Assembly (NCBI GenBank): GCA_947168395.1
Contig: CAMVLT010000028.1
Coordinates: 1-44,353 of the forward strand
DNA: 44,353 bases
Direction: 5' to 3'
DNA from: an uncultured Prevotellaceae bacterium
Lineage (GTDB): Bacteria > Bacteroidota > Bacteroidia > Bacteroidales > Bacteroidaceae
Part shown: piece by piece, positions 15,357-23,589 of the stretch
Numbering within the stretch: position 1 is the stretch's first letter
Layout: every line of letters begins with the position of its first letter
The notes under the pieces: generated by a model
Told to the model about the DNA's origin: nothing
Databases searched by the model: none
The model's input: only the letters and a program-made list of their open reading frames with translations
Program-made: the position numbers and the translations under genes

Positions 15357-16919
15357 TCATTCTCGCGGGAGTTTCGGCCTTACCTTGACGTTCTTCAATT
15401 GGGTGGCATCCTGCATACGGACGGTGAGCACGGTGTCGGCGGGCTGGACAATATGGTATTTATATCCAATGCAATTTACGCCTATGGTGGCATCAGAGAA
15501 TGGCAGCCAAAGCTCGAAGTGGCCATTGCTGTCGGTCATGACTCCGTCCTGAAGTGATTTGCTTGAGCTGATGTTCACGCAGGCTCCTGACAGAGGGATA
15601 CCTTTTTCATCCATCACTACCCCTTCCACATGGCGGCGATTGCTGAGCAGCTCCGGACAATCGGCAGCGTACAGCTTGTCGACCGAGTACAGCTGCATCC
15701 ACAGGTGCCTTTGTGAGGTGGTGGAGTAGTAGACCTCGCCCCACCAATAGGACGGTGCGTCCTCGTAGGGCAGGAAATGGAAGGTGCTCTCCTTCACCTT
15801 TTGATACAGCGGTCTTTGCATGTCGCTCATCAAGTCGTGCGGCTGTCCTTCCCCGACTTTTCCGCCGCAGATAAAGGCCATTCTGACAACACTGTCGCCG
15901 CTTACGATGGACGATTCAGCCTGGGTGGCAGCGCGCCGGATGTCATCGACAAGTGCGTTGAAACGCGGATCGTCGGCAAGGACCATCACTTCGCCGTCCT
16001 CATACCATGCATCATCCTGGCTCTTCAGCACTACGTTACGAACGAGAGGGACGTAGATGCCGTGGCTGTCGCTACCGACGGGGCCGAAATGTTCATCCTT
16101 ACTTCTTCCCCATTTATCATACTCGGTAGCAAGGAGTCCGAAGAGACGTTCACGGACGGGCGTGTCGTAGAGGTCGGGCGAATAATACTCCTTGCTGCTG
16201 TTCTTGCTGAAGCCAGCCCGGTAGCTTTTCAGCAGATAATCCATGCGCCGTGACTTGATCTCGTCTGCCGTAAGCTGAGCGACAGGTGTGAAAGGCACAG
16301 TCTGATAGTCCACCACCAGCCTGATGTCACGACCTTCGAACAGGGTGGGGGCGTAAAGCATGGCCTGTTCTTCCTTGGATGGAAGCGTTTGGCGGACGAG
16401 TAGCTGGTTTTTCGAAAAGAAGTAGTCGTAGACGGATGAGTCGTTCGGCATTCGGCTCAGATACTGCAGGAAATCGTGGTCTTCCTTGCCTTTCACTAAC
16501 ACGAGGATGGTGTCATGTTCGCTCAGAGGAACGGCAGGGCGGCTGTCTCTCGAGACGAAGCGAATGTTCAAGTGTCCGTCATCCAGTCCGGCGATGCGGC
16601 CTTGCAAAGCGTCTTCTAACGTAGCGGGTGAGTTGTCAGCAACGTGCATGATAACATCATGCTCGTCCTCCTTGATTACGGGAATATAGTCCTCGGAAGG
16701 CTGCTGTGCCGCCAGGGGCTGTTCCGTCACCTCCTCTTTGCCCATATTCAGCACGAATAGCAGTGCAATGGCAGCTGCAATGCCAATACCTCCAGCCCAT
16801 GTGGCTACACGCCGCCAGCTGGGCTTGGCGCTCGTGCCGATGACCTCGCGCTCGAAGCGTGCCCACTCCTCGTCCACGTCGGGCAGGCCTATCTTCTTGT
16901 CAATGTCTTCTCGTTTCAT
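15357..16919 (-). CDS. Anti-sigma-like membrane protein with plug-like and CarboxypepD_reg-like segments
   Basis: The start is taken as ATG 16919, directly after the sigma gene stop. The 520-residue protein has an N-terminal cytoplasmic part (about residues 1-38), one membrane helix (about 39-58) and a large periplasmic part. Residues 101-113 read LEDALQGRIAGLD, followed by LNIRF..SR and DTILVLVKG, which resemble the plug region of SusC/TonB receptors. The last roughly 100 residues (VEGVVMDEKGIPLSGACVNI, GVMTDSNGHFEL) form a carboxypeptidase-regulatory-like beta domain, as at the N-terminus of SusC proteins. By position it is the partner of the ECF sigma factor; direct binding is inferred. 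Confidence 0.75.
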   Translation of the reverse strand: MKREDIDKKIGLPDVDEEWARFEREVIGTSAKPSWRRVATWAGGIGIAAAIALLFVLNMGKEEVTEQPLAAQQPSEDYIPVIKEDEHDVIMHVADNSPATLEDALQGRIAGLDDGHLNIRFVSRDSRPAVPLSEHDTILVLVKGKEDHDFLQYLSRMPNDSSVYDYFFSKNQLLVRQTLPSKEEQAMLYAPTLFEGRDIRLVVDYQTVPFTPVAQLTADEIKSRRMDYLLKSYRAGFSKNSSKEYYSPDLYDTPVRERLFGLLATEYDKWGRSKDEHFGPVGSDSHGIYVPLVRNVVLKSQDDAWYEDGEVMVLADDPRFNALVDDIRRAATQAESSIVSGDSVVRMAFICGGKVGEGQPHDLMSDMQRPLYQKVKESTFHFLPYEDAPSYWWGEVYYSTTSQRHLWMQLYSVDKLYAADCPELLSNRRHVEGVVMDEKGIPLSGACVNISSSKSLQDGVMTDSNGHFELWLPFSDATIGVNCIGYKYHIVQPADTVLTVRMQDATQLKNVKVRPKLPRE

Positions 16920-16920
16920 G

Positions 16921-17421
16921 TTACTTTGCAATGTGAAGGGTTTTACGAATCTTCTCCAGCGAACGGGTGATGTGCTTGTTTACGGCCGAGGCACTGATGC
17001 CGAGCACGGTGGCCGTCTCGGCGTATGTCATCTCCTCGTCGTAGTGCAGCTGCAGCACGCGGCGGTCCTGCTCTGTCAGGTTCTGGTCGATGACCTCTTG
17101 CAACTGCTGCAGCAGTTCCTGGCGTTCGTCATCATGCCTCTGCTCTGTCGCTCTTTTCAGCTCTTCCTCCATCTGCTGCCGCAGTTGCCGCTGCCGCAGC
17201 ATGTGCAGGCATTGGTTGCGGGTGGCAGCCAGCAGATAGCCGCGCATGCTGTCCTCACTCACTTTGGGCTTGCCTTTCCATAACTGGGCGAACACCTGAT
17301 GCACGGCATCCTTGGCATCGTCGGCATTCTCTACCATCGAGTACGCCATGCGATACATGTGCGGATAGCTGTCCTTGAACAGGCGTTCGAACCATTGCTT
17401 GGTGTAGTCCATACGAATCAC
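16921..17421 (-). CDS. ECF-type RNA polymerase sigma-70 factor
   Basis: A 166-residue protein with region 2 (YRMAYSMVENADDAKDAVHQ then VFAQLW) and region 4 (LQEVIDQNLTEQDRRVLQLH, then YAETATVLGISASAVNKHIT). It lacks the other regions, as in ECF sigma factors. The start may be M17421 or M17412. The stop lies 1 bp before the anti-sigma-like gene, a typical regulator pair. It is encoded between the ATPase and tolC genes of the export module. The 98-bp upstream gap shows no clear consensus promoter. Its target promoters cannot be told from this window. Confidence 0.9.
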   Translation of the reverse strand: MIRMDYTKQWFERLFKDSYPHMYRMAYSMVENADDAKDAVHQVFAQLWKGKPKVSEDSMRGYLLAATRNQCLHMLRQRQLRQQMEEELKRATEQRHDDERQELLQQLQEVIDQNLTEQDRRVLQLHYDEEMTYAETATVLGISASAVNKHITRSLEKIRKTLHIAK

Positions 17422-17519
17422 TGTTGGTGTCTTGTTCTGTCTATAAGACCATCGAAAGGCAAAACCAAATACCCCTCATTGCAAATAATCTCTGCAGAAA
17501 TGCGAAGTTACAGCAAAAA

Positions 17520-18326
17520 TCACAACTCCACCTCCTGCACTACCTGCCCGTCGTAAAGGTTGATGATGCGCTGGGCGTAAGAGGCATCGCGCTGCGAGTG
17601 GGTCACCATAACGATGGTGGCACCTTCGTCGTGCAGCTGACTGAGGAGCTCCATCACCTCACGGCCGTTCTTGGAGTCGAGGTTGCCGGTGGGCTCGTCG
17701 GCAAGGATGAGCTTGGGACGCGAGACGACGGCACGGGCAATGGCGACGCGCTGCTGCTGACCGCCGGAGAGCTGGCGAGGGAAGTGCTTGGCACGGTGGC
17801 TGATGTCCATCCGTTGCATGGCTTCCTGCACTCGCTGGCGGCGCTCGGCCTTCGGCATCCGCATATAAAGCAGCGGCAGCTCGATGTTCTCTTCTACGGA
17901 GAGGTCATCGATGAGGTTGAAGCTCTGGAATACGAAGCCGATGAGGCCTTTGCGCAGCTGATCGCGCTGCGGCTCGCTCAGGTGGCTCACATCTTGTCCG
18001 CCTAACAGGTATTCGCCGTCGGTTGGAGCGTCCAACAGTCCGAGGATGTTCAGTAGTGTGGACTTGCCACAACCGCTGGGGCCCATGATGGCGACAAACT
18101 CGCCGTCGTTGATTTCGAGGTTCACGCCGTTGAGGGCGATGGTGCGCACCTCTTCCGTAGTAAACGTGCGTTGGAGGTTGTGGGTCTTAAGACCCAGCAG
18201 ACCCACCCCCGGCCCCTCCCTGTGAGGGAGGGGAGTAGATACATTTTTCCCTTTTTGTTCCTGGTTGTATACTTGTTCTGTTGTTTTCATAATCTTCTTG
18301 TTATTATTCATTGCTATTCTATTCAT
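17520..18326 (-). CDS. ABC transporter ATP-binding protein, MacB/LolD type
   Basis: The ATPase has Walker A GPSGCGKST, signature LSGGQQQR, Walker B LILADEPTGNLD and the switch histidine in VTHSQ. Family members of about 220-230 residues usually begin a few residues before the segment NLQRTFTTEEVRTIALNGVN. Here the frame is extended upstream to about 255-268 residues by a segment holding STPLPHREGPGVGLLGLK from a palindromic repeat. Candidate starts are 18326, 18311 and 18290. It lies 95 bp after the permease gene and should share its sigma-54 promoter. With the adaptor and TolC-type channel it would power a tripartite export system. Confidence 0.93.
   Translation of the reverse strand: MNRIAMNNNKKIMKTTEQVYNQEQKGKNVSTPLPHREGPGVGLLGLKTHNLQRTFTTEEVRTIALNGVNLEINDGEFVAIMGPSGCGKSTLLNILGLLDAPTDGEYLLGGQDVSHLSEPQRDQLRKGLIGFVFQSFNLIDDLSVEENIELPLLYMRMPKAERRQRVQEAMQRMDISHRAKHFPRQLSGGQQQRVAIARAVVSRPKLILADEPTGNLDSKNGREVMELLSQLHDEGATIVMVTHSQRDASYAQRIINLYDGQVVQEVEL
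18200..18237. repeat. G/C-rich palindromic repeat, R2 (in ATPase gene)
   Basis: Full copy: ACCCACCCCC then CCCCTCCC TGTGA GGGAGGGG. In frame, encoding TPLPHREGPGVGLLG upstream of the ABC domain. It is inverted relative to R3, 170 bp away. Confidence 0.85.
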
Positions 18327-18370
18327 GAAACATATATAATATTAATTGCTATTCTGTTCTTGAGACTAAC

Positions 18371-18407
18371 TACTCCCCTCCCTCACAGGGAGGGGTTGGG
18401 GGTGGGT
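18371..18407. repeat. G/C-rich palindromic repeat, R3 (permease-ATPase gap)
   Basis: Inverted copy of R2 in the 95-bp gap between the permease stop and the ATPase start. The two could pair over about 35 bases in the mRNA, enclosing the ATPase start codons. Confidence 0.85.
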
Positions 18408-18421
18408 CTGCGAGGGGCGGG

Positions 18422-20824
18422 TCACTCCTTCAGCACTTTATACGGTTTAATTCTTGTAGCCTTCCACACCTGATACCAGAGCGTGAGGGCGCAGAGGGTG
18501 AGGATGAGGGCGATGCTCACGAGCGGAATCCACCAGGCGAAGGAGGTGCGGATGGTGTAGGTAGCCATGAGCCGATGGATGACGAGCAGGCTGACGGGCA
18601 GCGAGGCCAGGGCAGCGAGGCCGAAGATGATGAGGTAGCGGCGCGAGAGCAGCAGGGCGATGTCGCGGAAGGTGGCGCCGTTGACCTTGCGGAGGGCTAT
18701 CTCGCGGAAGCGGCGGCGCACGTCGAACATCATCAGGCCGAGCACGCCGAGGCACGTTACGGCAATGGCCAGCAACGAGAAGGTGACGAAGATGCGGGCG
18801 GTGCGCTGGTCCTCGCGGTAGAGTTCCTGCCGCTTGTCTTCCACCCATTGGTACTTCAGCTCTGTGGTGCCGAACAATTCCTTCTCTATCTCCTTCAGCT
18901 CGCGGATGATGTCGTCCTCATGTCCTTCGGCCACGTCGAGCAGGTAGTTGCGCCCCTCCATCTGGCGGGCATCAAACAAATATTCTTTCTGCCAAGTAGA
19001 GAACATCAACAACAGGGGACGTATGGGTTCCGACTGTCGGCCAATGTTGAAATCGCGCACCACACCCACAATGCGATAGGGCGGATTATCTTTCTCGTGT
19101 GCAGCAGTAATGAAGATGCGGTCGGCAAACTGCACCAAGTCGGTCTCGCGGTTCTTGATGCCTAACGCCTTGATGGCTGCCTCATTGGCCACACAGGCAT
19201 AGTCCTCCATTGACAGGCTGTCGCCGGGCAACTCGCCCTCCACCAGTTTCAATCCGAACATCCTTGCCGCCCCACCCGTGATGTACAGAACGTCAACGCT
19301 TCTGCCGTCGGCGAGCTTGATGGGGAAACTGCTATTGATGAAATCCTCATCCACGTCGATGCCTTTCAGATAGGGCAATGCCTGCAGTCGTTGTCGCACG
19401 ACTTCTGTCTGGCTGTTTTTCCTCTCAATCATGGCATAGAACTCCTCTTGTGACCACGACCCTCGGTTCGACGGCGGGTAGATGACGGCGGTGAGCAGCC
19501 CCTTGGTGCGGAAGCCGGGGTCGGCAGTCAGCATCGCGTGCAGCTGGCGCATGAAGTAGATACTGACGGTGAGCAGGGAGAGGGAGATGAAGAACTGACA
19601 ACCCACCCCCAACCCCTCCCCAAGGGAGGGGAGATTGAATAGACCTTTCGCTGATACTTCACGGCGGGTTGGAATGCAGCTGGCAATCAAGGGAAGTCCA
19701 AAGACTACAATAGCTGTCAGCCCCACATCGAACTCCCACTGTGGCATCACCTCTATATTATAATAGGTGGCGAGCAGCGGCTCTGCCAGCTCCACTATTG
19801 TCCACACGCCAATCATGGTGAGGACGGCCACGAGGAACGTCTCGGCATAGAGCTGGCCAAAGACATCCCAGCGCGAGGCGCCGAAGAGACGGCGCACATG
19901 CAGCTCATGGCGGCGGTGGGAGCGCATGACGGCAAAGAGGTTCACGAAGTTGAACAAACCCACGAACAGCAGCAGCATGGCCACGAACAGCAGCATCCAC
20001 AAGTGGGCAGCTGATGCATTATGGACAACACAGGCATATTCGCTCCAATAGCCTTTGGAGAGATGCTTCTGCAATTCCTGCGTGTAAGGCTGAAGTCCAT
20101 AGCGCACAGGCTTGTCGCTGAACATGGACAACCGCTGCTCAGGCTGCCGCTTGTTGTAGTCACTCACGTTGGCTCCCTCACGCAGGCGGACGACTCCGAT
20201 GCTAATGCTGTTCCGAGGGGCATAGAAGTCCTCGTCGGCATAGTCGGCAATATCGAAGCGGAAGCTCGTCTTGGTGCCGGGCTGACGGAACACGCCCACA
20301 ATAGTATTCACGTCGCCTTCTTCACCCGCGTTGACGGTCTTGCCCACGGCGCTCTCGCCAGGGAAGAGCCGTGCGGCCAGCTCCTCGCTCACGATGCACT
20401 GGCCTTTGGCCCGCAACACCAGCGTCCCTTCCACCGTTTCATACGGAAAGACCTGCGTAAAAGCGGAATCGACGCTGACGGCAGAAGGATAGAAGGTCTC
20501 GCCCTTCTCTGGCGTGACAACGTACATGGAGCGAAGACGCACATCAGTCCAGCACTCCACGTCGCTCTGGTTCTTGACAGGCGAGACGAAGCAGTCCTGA
20601 TGGTTGGGGTCGTAGGTCTCCATCGACATCCATTCTCCTTCTCCTACATATTGGCAGCAGCAGAGGAAGGTACGGTCCAGATTGGGCATGAAGTGGTCGA
20701 TGGTCCACTCCTGATAGATGTAGCGGCTGATGATGACGGTGCCGCTGAGCGAGATGATGAGGCCGAGCAGCGACAGCGCCGTGTAGCCTTTCATACGGGT
20801 AATGATGCGAAATGCTTGTTTCAT
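18422..20824 (-). CDS. MacB-like (FtsX-type) ABC transporter permease
   Basis: I chose the start at ATG 20824 (MKQAFRIITRMKGYTALSLL), just after the sigma-54 promoter, rather than the longer frame to 20914. The 800-residue protein has two FtsX/MacB halves and about eight membrane helices: one near residues 13-35, three near 270-400, one near 420 and three in the last 150. Two large periplasmic domains separate them, the MacB_PCD layout (HFMPNLDRTFLCC; GVVRDFNIGRQSEP). MacB-type permeases transmit force to periplasmic cargo rather than pumping through the membrane. The segment NLPSLGEGLGVGCQ is a palindromic repeat insertion in the cytoplasmic loop before the fifth helix. Confidence 0.92.
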   Translation of the reverse strand: MKQAFRIITRMKGYTALSLLGLIISLSGTVIISRYIYQEWTIDHFMPNLDRTFLCCCQYVGEGEWMSMETYDPNHQDCFVSPVKNQSDVECWTDVRLRSMYVVTPEKGETFYPSAVSVDSAFTQVFPYETVEGTLVLRAKGQCIVSEELAARLFPGESAVGKTVNAGEEGDVNTIVGVFRQPGTKTSFRFDIADYADEDFYAPRNSISIGVVRLREGANVSDYNKRQPEQRLSMFSDKPVRYGLQPYTQELQKHLSKGYWSEYACVVHNASAAHLWMLLFVAMLLLFVGLFNFVNLFAVMRSHRRHELHVRRLFGASRWDVFGQLYAETFLVAVLTMIGVWTIVELAEPLLATYYNIEVMPQWEFDVGLTAIVVFGLPLIASCIPTRREVSAKGLFNLPSLGEGLGVGCQFFISLSLLTVSIYFMRQLHAMLTADPGFRTKGLLTAVIYPPSNRGSWSQEEFYAMIERKNSQTEVVRQRLQALPYLKGIDVDEDFINSSFPIKLADGRSVDVLYITGGAARMFGLKLVEGELPGDSLSMEDYACVANEAAIKALGIKNRETDLVQFADRIFITAAHEKDNPPYRIVGVVRDFNIGRQSEPIRPLLLMFSTWQKEYLFDARQMEGRNYLLDVAEGHEDDIIRELKEIEKELFGTTELKYQWVEDKRQELYREDQRTARIFVTFSLLAIAVTCLGVLGLMMFDVRRRFREIALRKVNGATFRDIALLLSRRYLIIFGLAALASLPVSLLVIHRLMATYTIRTSFAWWIPLVSIALILTLCALTLWYQVWKATRIKPYKVLKE
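19600..19633. repeat. G/C-rich palindromic repeat, R4 (in permease gene)
   Basis: In-frame copy encoding LPSLGEGLGVG in a predicted cytoplasmic loop between membrane helices. Confidence 0.85.
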
Positions 20825-20858
20825 TAATGACTTGATGTTATTGTTTACATCACTATAT

Positions 20859-20875
20859 ATCAACATCCGTGCCAA
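20859..20875 (-). promoter_or_regulatory. Sigma-54 promoter of the permease-ATPase operon
   Basis: The minus strand reads TTGGCACGGATGTTGAT, differing from the tolC promoter at only two positions. The -12 box is about 35 bp upstream of the permease ATG at 20824. Confidence 0.85.
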
Positions 20876-20928
20876 AACACGAAGACACTGGTAACCAACA
20901 AGATACAAAAGCAACGATTTTGTCGAAG

Positions 20929-20964
20929 TGTGCGCATACGCTCGAAGTTGTGCGGAAAAGCACA
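20929..20964. promoter_or_regulatory. Pair of activator palindromes upstream of the permease gene
   Basis: TGTGCGGAAAAGCACA (20949-20964) is a perfect TGTGC-N6-GCACA site, and TGTGCGCATACGCTCG (20929-20944) is a degenerate one, 20 bp apart. Their centres lie 64 and 84 bp upstream of the -24 GG, almost identical to the tolC geometry. The pair fills the gap after the kinase gene stop at 20968. Confidence 0.75.
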
Positions 20965-20967
20965 GGA

Positions 20968-22185
20968 TTACACTATGATGATGAAGGTTGTGCCGCGGCC
21001 TTCCTCGCTCTCCACGCGGATGGTACCGCCGTGCTTGAGTATAATCTGGCGGCAGAGACTGAGGCCGATGCCAGTACCATTGGGCTTAGTGGTGAAAAAA
21101 GGAATGAAAGCATGGTCAACGACATCAGGCGACATTCCGCTGCCGTTGTCTTTTACGCGGATTAAGGACCCACCTCCTGCCCCACCCTGCAGGGAGGGGA
21201 GTGGTTGCATGGAAAGTTCCACTTCGGTGGCACCACTCTCGTAGGCATTCTTGATGAGGTTGATGAGCACCTGTTCCAGTTGGGAACGGTCGGCAGACAG
21301 AAGACTCTCCCCATTCCCCAGGAGAATGGATAGTTTTGGGAAGAGGGCTTTTAGATGAGCGAAGAGTTCGCTGACGGGGAAGGTCGTACGCTCGGGGGCC
21401 TTGATGCGCGTCAGCTGGCGATAGTTCTCCACGAAGTCAAGGAGGGCGTGGCAGCGACGGTTGATAACGGCGAAAGCTTCAGCCCCCTCCAACCTCCCCC
21501 AACTGGGGGAGGCAGTTTCGCTGTAGTGTTCCGCAAAGGGGGCCTCCCCCATTGTCTCGCTGATGGAGATGATGGGTGTGAGAGAGTTCATGATTTCGTG
21601 GGTCAGCACGCGGATAAGCTGCTGCCACGCCTCCATCTCCTGCCGCTGCATTAGGGCAGAGACATCCTTCAATGCCACCACTAAGCGGCAGTGCCCATCA
21701 ATGCGCAATAGTACGGTGGAGAGAGCACACCCGTCCACCACCTCGGCATGGTCGGCAATGGCTTGAAGGATGTGGGGAGGGAGGGAAGCCCCCTCCAACC
21801 TCCCCCCACTGGGGGAGGCTTGTTGTGAGTCGAGACTTCCCCCCAGTTGGGGGGATAAGAGGGGGGCCGCCGCATGATTCATCCATTCAATGCGCCCGTC
21901 GGTGGAGCAGACAAAGAGGGCGGTATCTACGTTCTCGGTCAGCTGTCGCAGATACTGCAACTGCCGCTCGGCATCGGCCAGTCGTGTGTGCAGCCGCTCA
22001 TTCTCACGCTCCGTCTCGCGGTAGGCATAGCGCAGGCGTTCCATGCGGCTATTGAGCGAGACGCACAGCCACAGCAGGGCAACAGCCAAAGCGACAGACG
22101 GCCACAGCAGACGGCTCTGGATACTCACGGCCAACACCACCGTAAGAGCCACGATACCTACGATGTATAGCAGATATGTTCTCAT
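20968..22185 (-). CDS. Sensor histidine kinase with minimal periplasmic segment
   Basis: A 405-residue kinase. Two adjacent helices (about residues 5-22 and 28-44) leave only a few periplasmic residues, so it lacks an external sensor domain. A PAS-like linker follows (ALFVCSTDGRIEWMNHAA), then the H-box LTHEIMNSLTPI, the N-box LINLIKNAYESGA and G-boxes (VKDNGSGM, PNGTGIGLSL). Four palindromic-repeat insertions add peptides to loops (for example ASPSGGRLEGAS, ASPSWGRLEGAE, PLPSLQGGAGGGS). The start overlaps the regulator stop by 4 bp (ATGA), so the two are translationally coupled. It should phosphorylate the sigma-54 activator encoded directly upstream. Confidence 0.93.
   Translation of the reverse strand: MRTYLLYIVGIVALTVVLAVSIQSRLLWPSVALAVALLWLCVSLNSRMERLRYAYRETERENERLHTRLADAERQLQYLRQLTENVDTALFVCSTDGRIEWMNHAAAPLLSPQLGGSLDSQQASPSGGRLEGASLPPHILQAIADHAEVVDGCALSTVLLRIDGHCRLVVALKDVSALMQRQEMEAWQQLIRVLTHEIMNSLTPIISISETMGEAPFAEHYSETASPSWGRLEGAEAFAVINRRCHALLDFVENYRQLTRIKAPERTTFPVSELFAHLKALFPKLSILLGNGESLLSADRSQLEQVLINLIKNAYESGATEVELSMQPLPSLQGGAGGGSLIRVKDNGSGMSPDVVDHAFIPFFTTKPNGTGIGLSLCRQIILKHGGTIRVESEEGRGTTFIIIV
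21167..21203. repeat. G/C-rich palindromic repeat, R5 (in kinase gene)
   Basis: In-frame copy encoding PLPSLQGGAGGGS between the N-box strand and the DNGSGM segment of the kinase ATPase domain. Confidence 0.8.
21482..21513. repeat. G/C-rich palindromic repeat, R6 (in kinase gene)
   Basis: Variant subfamily (CCCCCTCCAACCTCCCCCAACTGGGGGAGG), encoding TASPSWGRLEGAE between the two dimerisation helices of the kinase. Confidence 0.8.
21787..21820. repeat. G/C-rich palindromic repeat, R7 (in kinase gene)
   Basis: Same variant as R6, encoding QASPSGGRLEGAS in the PAS-like linker. It is separated from R8 by 15 bp. Confidence 0.8.
21836..21866. repeat. G/C-rich palindromic repeat, R8 (in kinase gene)
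   Basis: Partial copy in opposite orientation to R7 (CTTCCCCCCAGTTGGGGGG), encoding PLLSPQLGGS. Confidence 0.65.
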
Positions 22186-23552
22186 GATTTATTCAGTTTT
22201 CGATACAATGCGAACCTCGTGATTCCCAACAGCTCAGCAGCGCGTGTGACGTTGCCACCAGCTATCTGCATGGCACGCTCGATGGCTTCCTGTTCCAGAC
22301 GCTCCAAGTTCAGCGTCGGCGTCGGCGGCGTGTGGCGCAAAGACTCCTTCAGCACGAAGTCCTGCGCACAGAGGGAAGGTCCCTTGGCCAGCAGCACAGC
22401 CCGCTCGACAGCGTGCATCAGCTCACGCACATTGCCCGGCCACGTGTGGCGCAACAGCCGCTGGCGGGCATCGCGGTTGAGCGTCGTCACCACCTTATTG
22501 TATTTACGTGCATAGGTGGCAAGAAAGTGCTCGGCCAGCAGGATGATGTCTTCACCACGCTCGCGCAGCGGCGGAATGGTAATCTCGATGGTGTTGATGC
22601 GGTAGAACAAGTCCTCACGGAAACGTCCCTCGGCAACCTCAGCATGAATGTCGGCATTAGTGGCGCTGAGCAGACGGACATCAATGGGCGTCACCTGCGT
22701 ACTGCCGAGGCGCGATATCTCGCGACGCTCCAAAGCAGCCAGCAGCTTGGCCTGCAGGGGTAGCGACAGGTTGCCTATCTCGTCGAGAAACAACGTGCCT
22801 CCCGAGGCCGTCTCCATGCGGCCTGCCTTCGGCTTGCGGGCATCGGTAAAGGCACCTTTCTCGTAGCCGAAGAGTTCGCTCTCGAACAATTGCTCAGGCA
22901 CACTGCCGAGGTCGATGCTGACGAATGGTTTTCCGCTTCGTCCAGAGAGCGCGCATAGCTGGCGGGCGATGACATCCTTTCCTGTGCCGTTCTCGCCAAG
23001 AATCAGCACATTGGCATCTGTTGGTGCCACCTGAGCCACCGTCTGTAGCACCCGCCTCATAACAGGACTTTCGCCGATGATGGTGGGTGCTGCCGTGGCC
23101 CCGAAAGGCGATGCCGCCACCTCCATGCGCTGCTCTAAAAGGCGGTTCTTATGACGTTCGCGACTCAGTTCGATGCCCGCAAAGAGCGTGGCCAGCAGCT
23201 TGGAGTTGTCCCACGGCTTGGTGATGAAGTCGGTGGCACCACTCTTCAGCGCCCGCACCGCCTTGTCGGCATCGGCGTAGGCCGTCATGAGAATGACCAC
23301 CGCCTGCGCATCGCGATGCAGTATATGCTCCAGCCACTCGAAGCCCTCCTCGCCGCTGATGGCGTCGCGGCGGAAGTTCATGTCTAAAAGCACCACGTCG
23401 GGGTGCAACAGGTCGTAGAATCGGTCTATCTGCTCGGGCTGTTTCGTCACACGAATGTCCTCCACCAGCGGCTTCAGCAGCAGGTTCAGCGCAAAGAGAA
23501 TGTCCTCGTTGTCGTCAATGACAAGCAACTTGCCCTTATTTTTGTCTTCCAT
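22182..23552 (-). CDS. NtrC-family sigma-54 response regulator
   Basis: The start is ATG 23552 (MEDKNKGKLLVIDDNEDI). The roughly 456-residue protein has a receiver domain (VIDDNED; phospho-acceptor Asp in VVLLDMNF; ILMTAYAD; TKPW). It also has an AAA+ domain with Walker A GENGTGKD and the sigma-54 contact loop GAFTDA (a change from GAFTGA that I associate with Bacteroidetes members), plus GGTLFLDEIG and RLLSATN. A Fis-type HTH ends it (GGNVTRAAELLGITRFALYR). It is the evident activator of the two sigma-54 promoters at 15188 and 20859. A pair of the same palindromes upstream of its own gene points to autoregulation. Confidence 0.95.
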   Translation of the reverse strand: MEDKNKGKLLVIDDNEDILFALNLLLKPLVEDIRVTKQPEQIDRFYDLLHPDVVLLDMNFRRDAISGEEGFEWLEHILHRDAQAVVILMTAYADADKAVRALKSGATDFITKPWDNSKLLATLFAGIELSRERHKNRLLEQRMEVAASPFGATAAPTIIGESPVMRRVLQTVAQVAPTDANVLILGENGTGKDVIARQLCALSGRSGKPFVSIDLGSVPEQLFESELFGYEKGAFTDARKPKAGRMETASGGTLFLDEIGNLSLPLQAKLLAALERREISRLGSTQVTPIDVRLLSATNADIHAEVAEGRFREDLFYRINTIEITIPPLRERGEDIILLAEHFLATYARKYNKVVTTLNRDARQRLLRHTWPGNVRELMHAVERAVLLAKGPSLCAQDFVLKESLRHTPPTPTLNLERLEQEAIERAMQIAGGNVTRAAELLGITRFALYRKLNKS

Positions 23553-23581
23553 CTTACGTTCGTTTCTTTCCTTTTCGATGG

Positions 23582-23589
23582 CAAAGATA
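23582..23589 (-). promoter_or_regulatory. -7 element upstream of the regulator gene
   Basis: TATCTTTG on the minus strand, 29 bp upstream of the ATG at 23552, fits the housekeeping consensus. No -33 TTTG was found at the right spacing, and no sigma-54 box was found here. Confidence 0.5.
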
